Below, one piece after another: positions 15,801 to 22,203 of a stretch of 32,583 nt of DNA; positions within the stretch are counted from its first letter, which is position 1; each line of letters opens with the position of its first letter. Location of the stretch: assembly GCA_029238785.1 (NCBI GenBank), contig JAQWFN010000090.1, positions 1-32,583 on the forward strand, written 5' to 3'. Origin of the DNA: Flavobacteriales bacterium (lineage in GTDB: Bacteria > Bacteroidota > Bacteroidia > Flavobacteriales_D > Sanyastnellaceae). The notes below the pieces were generated by a model. That model searched no databases. It was not told where the DNA came from and worked only from the letters and a program-made list of their open reading frames with translations. The translations under genes were made by a program, and so were the position numbers.

Positions 15801-16529
15801 GTAAGTAGAAAAAATCAATTCGGGGTCGATAATTAGCGCGTAGTTAGGATCGTATCCTTTAGGGAACTCGAAGCTCAAGTGGTTTTCATTCAACACATAC
15901 TTGCAGGGCACTCGTATGTTTTCTCCTGCAATTTCTTGGTAGGCGATGGGGGCTTGTTCGATGATTTCATGAGTGCTCAGGACGATGTGTAATCGTCCGT
16001 TTTTAATGCCGATGTTTTCCTGACCAAGATACTTGAGTTGAATGTCCTCTGCCTTTGATCCGGGTGCGATGATGAAATCATATTTCAGCGCGCCGTCTTT
16101 ACTGTAGAAGTGGGCGTCAATGCCGGGATAGATTTGATTGAGCCAAGCTCCTCGGTAGGAAGCCACTTTTGATGCCCACTTGGATTTATCATCACCCAGA
16201 AAAAAATTGTAATACGTATCGAATGGAGCTTCGCCTTCGAATGAATGGGATTGCGCATTGATGAAGGACACCTTGTAGGCGTGACCATAAGCCTTTGCAT
16301 CAGGATTGTTGCTTCCACCACCATGGATGGCTTGAATTTCACTGAAGTCGTGCATGTCGTAAAGCAGCGCACCTTCTTCGATGTAAAGTTGACCACTATT
16401 TAACTTGAAAGCGCCATGAACGTGTGCGGGCCATTGTCCTTTGTTTTCAATCATAGGGAAACTGCTCTGCGTAAATCCGCTAAGTGTTAAGAGCAGGAGG
16501 GAGAAGATCAATAGGTACCTTATCATCAT
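12801..16529 (-). CDS. Giant SBBP/PKD surface protein with T9SS type B sorting domain
   Basis: This 1242-residue secreted protein begins with a signal peptide (ending SGFTQ) and a DUF7948-like domain (FPMIENKGQWPAHVHGAFKL). About six SBBP-type propeller blades follow, each opening with a form of YSTFIGG or WSTYYGGSGDD. Then come one PKD domain (VSWDFGDNTQSNTFSPQHQY), three or four Ig-like Cys-containing repeats, and a C-terminal gliding-motility type B signal (VPNAFSPNGDEENDVLFV, then NRWGELVFES). It should be exported by the type IX system and held on the cell surface with the overlapping PorP/SprF protein. The role is probably adhesion or gliding; the ligand is unknown. The start is ATG at 16529, or 16526. 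A TTG at 16535 is less likely. Confidence 0.93.
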   Translation of the reverse strand: MMIRYLLIFSLLLLTLSGFTQSSFPMIENKGQWPAHVHGAFKLNSGQLYIEEGALLYDMHDFSEIQAIHGGGSNNPDAKAYGHAYKVSFINAQSHSFEGEAPFDTYYNFFLGDDKSKWASKVASYRGAWLNQIYPGIDAHFYSKDGALKYDFIIAPGSKAEDIQLKYLGQENIGIKNGRLHIVLSTHEIIEQAPIAYQEIAGENIRVPCKYVLNENHLSFEFPKGYDPNYALIIDPELIFSTYSGSFSDNFGFTATFDNDGHLYSGSSAFGNGYPTTLGAYQEVWGGGDGQGNLAGTDIAISKYELDGTSMIYSTFIGGANDELPHSLICNDAGELIVLGTSSSPNYPTSSSANSSNFQGGSNIAPSGVGVQYVNGSDIVITKLSASGASLIASTFLGGSGNDGVNASPILKFNYADEFRGEVELDEDENILIASCTYSNDFPILNGLQNSNAGGLDGIITKLNPELSEIIWSTYYGGSGDDGVYSLAVSDANDIAFCGGTTSANLNFLNNWEPNYQGGSADGFLGRIQGDGSSITAGTYIGSPAYDQSYFVELDGDNQVHIYGQTQAPGSTFIFNADYGTPSSGMHVAKFSDDLNTLIWSTVFGTGSGEPNLSPTAFLVDVCGKIYLSGWGGSTNTSSNPNTDNVFNMDITPDAFQSATNGSDFYILVIEDDASALVYASYFGGLTSNEHVDGGTSRFDRKGQIYQSVCAGCGSNDDFPIFPANAHSPTNNSNNCNNGVFKFDFELPITIADFNLPPTICANEAIPFINNSVNISQVSWDFGDNTQSNTFSPQHQYLEPGVYEVTLAVSNPLTCNMSDTLRRTIEIVEANVSTEALAQLCAGDSLTIGLMNENPEFAYTWIPSTGLSSPNSANSFLIAENDEFYTLLIDTGVCVDTLYQEIQVDALPFNVSPDLILCNEEEIELNVSNYPEGTSIIWSDQFNFSTVLNDNNNDPDIAITPDGPITYYVSLSTEFCSREAEVNIEFINSQTLIEGDLVACFGDTISLNVLNPSNLLDYSWTSSDAVILSGENSTSITAIVQNDALFTVFADNGNGCTSEDDIFVQVSTLNPNSINAIASPSLIQSDESSVLTANPPGYEYIWSPEEGLNQTTGQSVIASPAESTIYNVQVIDEDCIYDASVELRVLDFTCGPPNVYVPNAFSPNGDEENDVLFVRANFVTDMKLQIFNRWGELVFESTKLSDGWDGTYKGKDADPAVFVYHLTVVCEDGQEYFEKGNITLLR

Positions 16530-16567
16530 TGCCAAGTTAATGAATTATGTGGCTAATTAGGAGATGC

Positions 16568-16600
16568 AAAAAAGCAGAAAACCGTTGCTTTCTGCTTTTT
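16568..16600. terminator. Strong bidirectional terminator
   Basis: GCAGAAA (16574-16580) pairs perfectly with TTTCTGC (16589-16595). The A-run before and T-run after extend the pairing by about five more bases. Either strand ends in a U-tract. It lies about 35 bases after the PspC gene stop and ends the PadR-PspC transcript while insulating the surface-protein operon. Confidence 0.85.
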
Positions 16601-16634
16601 GATGAATAGGTATGTTATTTCTTGTGTGCTTATT

Positions 16635-18206
16635 TTAATCGCAATTCAGGCACTTTATTTCGTCTTGGAGTACCAAAACTGATTTTCCTTTCAGGTTTCT
16701 CGGCATGTAATTTTTAAATCCGGCTCTGCCTTTCGTTATACGATCGAGGTTTTTGGGGAGCGACATCACCGTGCTGTCGGGCAAGAAGAGCAACAAATCC
16801 AGTTCGTGCATGCGGTATTTATCTTCAAGGTCTCCTGAGAAGTGGGCTTGAAGAAAAAGCGTATCGTTTTCGAATCGATAATTATAATCCATGCGGTCTG
16901 CAATTTCTAGGGCTTCAGACCTTGTAGAACCTTGAACAGAGAAGCGTGATTCAAGGCGGGGCTTGTCTTCGCTAGTAGAGCTTATTCTGAATTTAGGAAA
17001 GCCATAGATAATTCGATCGCCATCAATTTTCATGAGTTCGTGGTAGTTGCCATCACTCAATTCAATCTGATTATGAAAGTATTCATCGTTTTCAATCACC
17101 AGCACCAAAGAATCATTTGAAATGTTGAGTGTTTGTGTTCTCATTTCAAGGCTAGCTTCAGAGCTGTATTTCGTTCCTTGTGATATTCCCACAGTAATTG
17201 CAAGAGCAACACCGATGATGAACAGCACGAAAAGACTTACGCCAATACCTTTTACTCGATTTGTACTTCTGATCAGCAAGGTAATCCCAAGATAGATGAG
17301 GCTAATCAGAGGAACTCCCGCTAGCAGAATAATAGCAATTGTGGCTAAGATGAGCATCGTAGGATTGATGAAGATGAAGTCTTGAAGGAAAGAATAACTC
17401 ACTGCTTCTCCGATGGGAGTTCCTTGAGTGAAGCCAATTATTCCTACGATTAATCCAACCGACATCATCAATCCAAAAATGAGGGCTGCTCCGCCAATCA
17501 AGACACGTAGAATGTGAGCGATTCCTCCAGCCACTTTCTCTACGTTTTCGGCCACCTTTTTGGAACCCGTTTTGCTAAAACGTTCTCCCTTTTCAGCGGC
17601 CTTTTTTCCAAAACCCTTGATCGATTCCCCCATGTTATTCAGCTCCTCGTTGATGCTTCGAGAGATGTTTTCGACATTGATTTGTTCTCCTCTCATGTGG
17701 AGTTTTTCTGCGCGTGTTTTAGCTTCGGGAATTAGCACCCAGAGTAGGATGTAGATTGGGATTCCAGCAAAACCAAGAAGCACAAGCGCAATAAAAATGG
17801 CTCTAAGCCAGAGCGGGTCCCACCCAAGGTAATGGCTAAATCCAGAACAAACGCCTCCAAGGATTCCTTCTTCCGTATCGCGATAGAACTTTCTGTTTTT
17901 GCGCGTGCTGTTTGAAGCAGTATTGTTGAAGTTGCTTTCTTCCTCGCTTTCATATTGCTCAGGTTTTCCCATGATGAGAATGACCTCTTCAACATCTGCG
18001 TTGGTGATGATTTGTTTGGCGTCGTTCAGTTTTTCGCTGAATAATTCTGCAATTCGTGCTTCTATATCTGCTATGATTTCGTCACCACCTTCTTGATTGC
18101 CGTAGGCCAATTCAATTGTTTTGAGGTAGTTGAGCAGGTTTTGATAGGCCTGTTCATCGATATTAAAGGCGAAACCGCCAATGTTTGCTGTGATGGTCTT
18201 GTTCAT
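16635..18206 (-). CDS. PspC-domain membrane protein
   Basis: This 523-residue protein has a soluble N-terminal domain (about 1-95, GGFAFNIDEQAYQNLLNYL) and then a PspC domain (about 104-172: RKFYRDTEEGILGGVCSGFS with helix LRAIFIALVLLGFAGIPIYI). A charged amphipathic linker (SIKGFGKKAAEKGERF) is followed by three further membrane segments (near GGAALIFGLMMSVGLIVGII, ILATIAIILLAGVPLISLIY and VSLFVLFIIGVALAITVGIS). A C-terminal extracytoplasmic domain ends in the CLNC pair. PspC proteins relate to the phage-shock envelope-stress response; this long Bacteroidota form is usually encoded with a PadR regulator. Its ATG overlaps the padR stop by four bases. Fold calls are firm; the role in envelope stress is inferred. 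Confidence 0.9.
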   Translation of the reverse strand: MNKTITANIGGFAFNIDEQAYQNLLNYLKTIELAYGNQEGGDEIIADIEARIAELFSEKLNDAKQIITNADVEEVILIMGKPEQYESEEESNFNNTASNSTRKNRKFYRDTEEGILGGVCSGFSHYLGWDPLWLRAIFIALVLLGFAGIPIYILLWVLIPEAKTRAEKLHMRGEQINVENISRSINEELNNMGESIKGFGKKAAEKGERFSKTGSKKVAENVEKVAGGIAHILRVLIGGAALIFGLMMSVGLIVGIIGFTQGTPIGEAVSYSFLQDFIFINPTMLILATIAIILLAGVPLISLIYLGITLLIRSTNRVKGIGVSLFVLFIIGVALAITVGISQGTKYSSEASLEMRTQTLNISNDSLVLVIENDEYFHNQIELSDGNYHELMKIDGDRIIYGFPKFRISSTSEDKPRLESRFSVQGSTRSEALEIADRMDYNYRFENDTLFLQAHFSGDLEDKYRMHELDLLLFLPDSTVMSLPKNLDRITKGRAGFKNYMPRNLKGKSVLVLQDEIKCLNCD

Positions 18207-18541
18207 GATTTGGCCGATTTAGAAGTCGTTAATGTTACAGCATTGCTGAGCTCTTTCCAGGTTTTATCGAGCTCCTTGAGAAACATGCTGCCGGTTTCCG
18301 TTAATGAATAGTATTTGCGTGGCGGACCAGAATTTGATTCTTCCCAGCGGTATTGGAGTAGTCCTGCATTCTTCAATCTTGTGAGTAAAGGGTAGAGGGT
18401 GCCTTCCACGATGATCAGTTTGGCATCTTTAAGTGATGCAATGATATCAGAAGGATAGGCCTCTTGCTTATCAAGAATGGAAAGAATGCAATACTCCAAC
18501 ACCCCTTTACGCATTTGGGCTTTTGTGTTTTCGATGTTCAT
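18203..18541 (-). CDS. PadR-family transcriptional regulator
   Basis: This 112-residue winged-helix repressor shows the PadR pattern QMRKGVLEYCILSILDKQEA, YPSDIIASLKDAKLIIVEGT and LYPLLTRLKNAGLLQYRWEE, with PPRKYYSLTETG on the wing. A short C-terminal helix serves for dimerisation. PadR proteins usually repress their own promoter and an adjacent membrane protein gene. Here the gene overlaps the PspC gene by four bases and a promoter with an inverted repeat lies directly upstream. It probably controls the two-gene operon in response to an unknown membrane-related signal. Confidence 0.93.
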   Translation of the reverse strand: MNIENTKAQMRKGVLEYCILSILDKQEAYPSDIIASLKDAKLIIVEGTLYPLLTRLKNAGLLQYRWEESNSGPPRKYYSLTETGSMFLKELDKTWKELSNAVTLTTSKSAKS

Positions 18542-18545
18542 TCAG

Positions 18546-18596
18546 CTTGTGTTTAATGCAAATATATATCTAAAAGAAGGTACTATGTAACACAAG
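18546..18596 (-). promoter_or_regulatory. padR promoter with flanking inverted repeat (candidate operator)
   Basis: The minus strand carries a full-consensus -7 box TATATTTG (18559-18566), 17 bases before the padR ATG. It is flanked by two inverted arms: CTTGTGTT (plus strand 18546-18553) and AACACAAG (18589-18596). The sequence AAGGTACT is also directly repeated at 18577-18584 and 18594-18601. These arms are good candidates for the PadR binding site, giving autoregulation. Confidence 0.5.
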
Positions 18597-18678
18597 GTAC
18601 TTTTAAAATTTGCTATTCATCTAAATGAGGACGAGCAAAGTCCTTTCGATTTGTCGTATGTGCTTGATAATGAAACCT

Positions 18679-18725
18679 TATGATATCATATTCGTAAATA
18701 AGCTTCCATGTTGCAAGATACATGG
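18679..18725. promoter_or_regulatory. Palindrome and hairpin ahead of the 33-residue peptide gene
   Basis: TATGATATCATA (18679-18690) is a perfect 12-bp palindrome. Sixteen bases later CCATGT (18706-18711) and ACATGG (18720-18725) form a perfect hairpin with an 8-base loop. The hairpin ends 25 bases before the ATG at 18751, so it could lie in the 5' leader. No convincing -7 box was found here. Confidence 0.35.
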
Positions 18726-18750
18726 CTTAAACACTTAAAACTAAAAACAT

Positions 18751-18852
18751 ATGGCTACTATTCGAACCAAAGCTCGGACCTTTAGTCCGGGTGCACGAAA
18801 AACAGTAATATTCTTGTTAGGAATCGGAGCATTAGTACTTTTGCTTGTATAA
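18751..18852 (+). CDS. Putative 33-residue membrane peptide
   Basis: ATG at 18751 and TAA at 18850-18852 enclose a peptide starting MATIRTKARTFSPGARKT, a basic stretch, followed by one hydrophobic helix (VIFLLGIGALVLLLV) that ends the protein. This tail-anchored-like layout (positive inside, helix last) is typical of real small membrane proteins. It lies in the 650-bp spacer between padR and the MBOAT gene and reads towards the 55-residue lipoprotein gene and a terminator. No family recognised. It could be a stress peptide linked to the neighbouring PadR/PspC genes, but that is only inference. Confidence 0.6.
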   Translation: MATIRTKARTFSPGARKTVIFLLGIGALVLLLV

Positions 18853-18944
18853 CAAATTTGGGATTGCAAAAAGGAGGTTGTATTTTCCTCATACTTTTGA
18901 AACCAAAATAGAGTCGGTCTCGTAAGACATATGTATTACAGATC

Positions 18945-18952
18945 TAACTTTA
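18945..18952 (+). promoter_or_regulatory. Possible -7 box of the 55-residue lipoprotein gene
   Basis: TAACTTTA is 7 of 8 to TAnnTTTG and lies 13 bases before the ATG at 18966. No clear -33 element is seen. Confidence 0.3.
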
Positions 18953-18965
18953 AACCAAATTTGAA

Positions 18966-19133
18966 ATGAATATTACGGAAGAGAAGTACCACGAGGTACT
19001 CCAGAAACTTATTATGTTGTTTCTAGGCTTGCTCACCATGAGCGTTGTTCTTACTTCTTGCCACGCATCAGAGTCTTGTGCGGCATATGGCGACATTGAT
19101 CATACAGAACACCCCCTACAAATTTCAGAGTAA
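18966..19133 (+). CDS. Putative 55-residue small lipoprotein
   Basis: This frame runs from ATG at 18966 to TAA at 19131-19133. The peptide has a charged N-terminus (MNITEEKYHEVLQK), a hydrophobic helix (LIMLFLGLLTMSVVL), and then TSC, which resembles a lipobox with the cysteine at residue 32. A short acidic/His tail contains CAAYGD. The N-region is longer and more acidic than usual, so an internal ATG (residue 17 or 25) may be the true start. A strong terminator follows 33 bases after the stop codon on the same strand, which supports real transcription. Family not recognised. Confidence 0.55.
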   Translation: MNITEEKYHEVLQKLIMLFLGLLTMSVVLTSCHASESCAAYGDIDHTEHPLQISE

Positions 19134-19166
19134 AACTGATTTAGTTTTGACTCCAAAGATTACAAG

Positions 19167-19192
19167 GCCAGCTCATTGAGTTGGCTTTTTTT
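19167..19192 (+). terminator. Rho-independent terminator of the small-protein transcript
   Basis: GCCAGCTC (19167-19174) and GAGTTGGC (19178-19185) form an 8-bp stem with one G.T pair and a 3-base loop, followed by seven T. The U-tract is only on the plus strand, so it ends transcripts of the small genes at 18751-19133. The MBOAT gene stop lies three bases later on the other strand. Confidence 0.85.
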
Positions 19193-19194
19193 GT

Positions 19195-20919
19195 TTAGAA
19201 CTGGAAGTAGATGAAGGGTTGCGCATCCGCACTAATTACTTGGTATAAGACGAGTAATGCCACAACTGTAATCCCCAGTTGAAGTGGGATGGGGAGGGAG
19301 ATAAAGGTGTTTCTGTACCACATCTTCCATTTTGAAGGCAGCCAGTGGATTAAATACCCCAAAATCATCACTACAAACACTGGGGCAAAACCAGTAATGA
19401 CCTCCCAAGCGATACTTAAGTCCATCTTTCTAATAATCTGGTTCAACATGGTATTGGCATTCAAAAGTTCTTCCAAGATATTATGCGCTTCGCCAATATC
19501 TTCCCAGGAGTTATTTGAGCCACTTCGGAACCAAATTCGGGTGAAACTGATGAATTGAAAGGTAAGAAAGATCCCGAGCACACGGTTCCACCATTTGCTT
19601 TTGTTTTTCCACGGACTAACGCGGTTCCAAAGTTTAAAAACGACCAGGCCTAAACCATTTAAAGCCCCCCAAATAACGAAGTTCCAGCTAGCTCCGTGCC
19701 ACAATCCACCAAGAAGCATGGTCATCATCATGTTGATGTTGGTGGTGCTCCATTTTCCAAAAGAGGGGATAAACCTACCCAAGATATAAGCGAGCAATAA
19801 GATTCCAATAGTTAGCCCTAAAACAAACCAAGACCCTGAGATGAAAAAGATGAAGGCCACAATAAAGCTCAAAGAGACAAAACTGAACAATGATCCTCCA
19901 CGATTTCCACCCATAGGAATGTACAAGTAATCTTTAAGCCATGAGCTTAAACTCATGTGCCATCGCTTCCAAAAGTTCCCTACGCTGTCTGCCTTGTAAG
20001 GAGAGTTGAAGTTTTGAGGAAGTGTAAATCCAAGCAATAGTGCGATGCCAATAGCGATGTCGGTATACCCTGAGAAATCGGCGTAAACCTGCAAGCTGTA
20101 ACCATAAAGCGCCATGAGGTTTTCAAAACCGGTGTAGGAGGCAGGTGCTTCAAAAACTCGATCAATAAAATTCAAGGCGAGGTAATCGGCTAAAAAGAGT
20201 TTTTTCAACAAGCCATTCAAAATCCAAAATAAAGCAAGTCCGAAAGTAGCCTTACTCAACTGGTATTTCTGGTACAGCTGTGGAACAAAATCAGCAGCAC
20301 GAACTATTGGTCCGGCCACCAATTGAGGAAAAAAGCTCACATAAAAACCAAAGTCGATGATGTTCTTAACGGGTTTTACATCTTTTCTGAAGATATCCAC
20401 GGCATACGAGATGGTTTGAAAAGTGTAAAAACTGATGCCCACAGGCAGAGCAATGGTTTCAAAACGGAAGCCAGTTCCGAAGAGTTCATTCGAAAGTTTT
20501 GCAAAGTGATTGATGGGGTGGTAGGCTGTTCCAAAAAGGTTATTGAAGCTATCTGCGAAAAAGTAGGCGTACTTAAAATAGATCAGTATGAGTAGGTTTA
20601 CGGTAATGCTCAGGGCCAACCACAATTTTCGATGAATTTGAACTTCACTTTTGAAAATGGCATTTCCAATAAAATAATCTGAAACTGTAGAAAACAGGAG
20701 CAAGTAGAAGAACCACTCAGAGGTTTTGTAGTAAAAGTAGATACTCACCAAAAACAAGAAGCCGTTTCTGACAGCTGTATGTTTGTGCACAAGGCTATAA
20801 GCAAGCAACACGAAAGCGAAAAAGTACCAAAAGAGTAAATTGGTAAAAATCAGCGGCGAGCTTTTATCAAACAAGACGACTTGCTTGATGGATTCCCAAG
20901 ATATTTCAAGTAAGGTCAT
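19195..20919 (-). CDS. MBOAT-family O-acyltransferase (AlgI/PatA-like)
   Basis: This 574-residue polytopic inner-membrane protein moves an acyl group, typically acetyl, across the membrane for attachment to an exported glycan. The MBOAT core is clear: ALPVGISFYTFQTISYAVDI (158-177), FFPQLVAGPIVRA, YADFSGYTDIAIG, NFWKRWHMSLSSW with H321, and GGLWHGASWNFVIWG with the conserved catalytic H408. Its length and opening are like AlgI and PatA. Its ATG overlaps the stop of the upstream SGNH gene by four bases, and it is the last gene of a four-gene operon. The partnership with SGNH proteins matches PatA/PatB peptidoglycan O-acetylation and AlgI/J/X alginate acetylation. The glycan acceptor cannot be read from sequence; the LysM partner favours peptidoglycan. 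Confidence 0.93.
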   Translation of the reverse strand: MTLLEISWESIKQVVLFDKSSPLIFTNLLFWYFFAFVLLAYSLVHKHTAVRNGFLFLVSIYFYYKTSEWFFYLLLFSTVSDYFIGNAIFKSEVQIHRKLWLALSITVNLLILIYFKYAYFFADSFNNLFGTAYHPINHFAKLSNELFGTGFRFETIALPVGISFYTFQTISYAVDIFRKDVKPVKNIIDFGFYVSFFPQLVAGPIVRAADFVPQLYQKYQLSKATFGLALFWILNGLLKKLFLADYLALNFIDRVFEAPASYTGFENLMALYGYSLQVYADFSGYTDIAIGIALLLGFTLPQNFNSPYKADSVGNFWKRWHMSLSSWLKDYLYIPMGGNRGGSLFSFVSLSFIVAFIFFISGSWFVLGLTIGILLLAYILGRFIPSFGKWSTTNINMMMTMLLGGLWHGASWNFVIWGALNGLGLVVFKLWNRVSPWKNKSKWWNRVLGIFLTFQFISFTRIWFRSGSNNSWEDIGEAHNILEELLNANTMLNQIIRKMDLSIAWEVITGFAPVFVVMILGYLIHWLPSKWKMWYRNTFISLPIPLQLGITVVALLVLYQVISADAQPFIYFQF

Positions 20920-22202
20920 TCTTGATTGCTGTTGTTTGTCAAATATTTTTTCTCGAGGTGAGTTCCATAAGCTTGGCGAATGGCTTCAAACATCATGTCT
21001 GCCTGAAGCACATATCCTTCCCTGCTGAAGTGGATTTTATCTGCTTTCGCCAAACCGGCCTTTTCCCAGTCAAGTATGCTTCCTAATCCGCCCATTACTT
21101 CAAAGAGGTCGTAAACGGCGCCATTATATTCTTCAGCCAATTCATACATGGCTTCTTGCACTACAAGGGCATTTTTGTTGGGGTGTTTCCTTCTGTAGTA
21201 GCTGTCGTTATTGGTGATCCACAAGAACTGAACATTGGGCCTTACAGCTCGAAATTGCTCAGCAAGTTCTTTATAACGGAGCTTAAATTCTTCTTTGTTG
21301 AAATCGCTTTTACTCATGTAAGCATCGTTAATGCCTATGCCAAAAACAACGAGATCAGCGTTGAGTAATTCGAGTTCTTTAGGCATTTGTTCGCAGCGGA
21401 GGTATGATTTGGTACTTGCTCCATTAACACCTATTTCGTGGTAGGCAATACCGCCTTCATTATTATCGAGTAAACCGCCATAGATGCTTACGCTTTGACC
21501 TTCATCAAGATAAAAACGCAATTGCAAACTGTCTTGGGCTTCTTCCCATACATAGGTGCTTGTGCGAAGAAGGGTATCAACAATCACTTGATCTGGATGG
21601 AGTAGGGTGAGGTCGGGCTGAAGCTCAACGTTGTGAATGAGGGTAAAGGCATGAAAGCCATATCTGCTCGAATCGCTTCTTATGGCGAAAAGGTCTAATC
21701 CACAGGTGTCAGACATGCTGCTCACTTCCATCCCACACATTCCCCAAATTGCTTGGTGCTTATTGTGCGCACAACGCTGGGCATCCCACTCTCCAATACG
21801 CTCAAAACGCAGGTTACTTGGTCCGTTTGTTTTGGCGAGCTTGAAGGGAAAAAACAATCCTCTCTTAGCATCCATTCCAGGGGTGATGTTTTGAAAATGC
21901 TCCCGGAGTCGTTCACTGAGCACTCCAGCTTGCACATGGCTGCCTCCCATATGCACAATGTTGAATGTGCTGTTTTCCTCAAAAAGTGCTTGGTCCATCT
22001 TTTCCCATAGGAATTGATACGCATTTGGTCCGGAAGGAAAAATCAGTTCATTTTTATCGAGCTTCAAGAAATCGTAATGGGGCAGAGGCAAGGGCACGGG
22101 TTCATAATCAAGGCTCTTGGTTTTGGGCGTTTCTGAAGTATTCAGAACGGCCATGCTTGCACTGAAAAGCGCTACGATTCCTGTTACAGCTAGAAATTTC
22201 AT
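20916..22202 (-). CDS. SGNH-fold periplasmic protein, variant GDS motif
   Basis: This 428-residue protein has an N-terminal signal or anchor segment (MKFLAVTGIVALFSASMAVL). The SGNH fold shows a block I variant HMGGSHVQAG with the nucleophile candidate S88 (the usual GDS Asp is Gly), block III FGIGINDAY, and the DxxH pair D388-H391 in DKIHFSREGY. It probably transfers or removes acyl groups on a periplasmic glycan, using acyl supplied by the MBOAT protein whose gene it overlaps by four bases. ATG at 22202 directly follows the upstream gene's stop (TAGTATG). An ATG at 22217 would overlap the upstream gene by 14 bases and add MEKIS. The Ser/Asp/His set looks intact, so activity is plausible despite the altered block I. 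Confidence 0.87.
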   Translation of the reverse strand: MKFLAVTGIVALFSASMAVLNTSETPKTKSLDYEPVPLPLPHYDFLKLDKNELIFPSGPNAYQFLWEKMDQALFEENSTFNIVHMGGSHVQAGVLSERLREHFQNITPGMDAKRGLFFPFKLAKTNGPSNLRFERIGEWDAQRCAHNKHQAIWGMCGMEVSSMSDTCGLDLFAIRSDSSRYGFHAFTLIHNVELQPDLTLLHPDQVIVDTLLRTSTYVWEEAQDSLQLRFYLDEGQSVSIYGGLLDNNEGGIAYHEIGVNGASTKSYLRCEQMPKELELLNADLVVFGIGINDAYMSKSDFNKEEFKLRYKELAEQFRAVRPNVQFLWITNNDSYYRRKHPNKNALVVQEAMYELAEEYNGAVYDLFEVMGGLGSILDWEKAGLAKADKIHFSREGYVLQADMMFEAIRQAYGTHLEKKYLTNNSNQE

Positions 22203-22203
22203 A

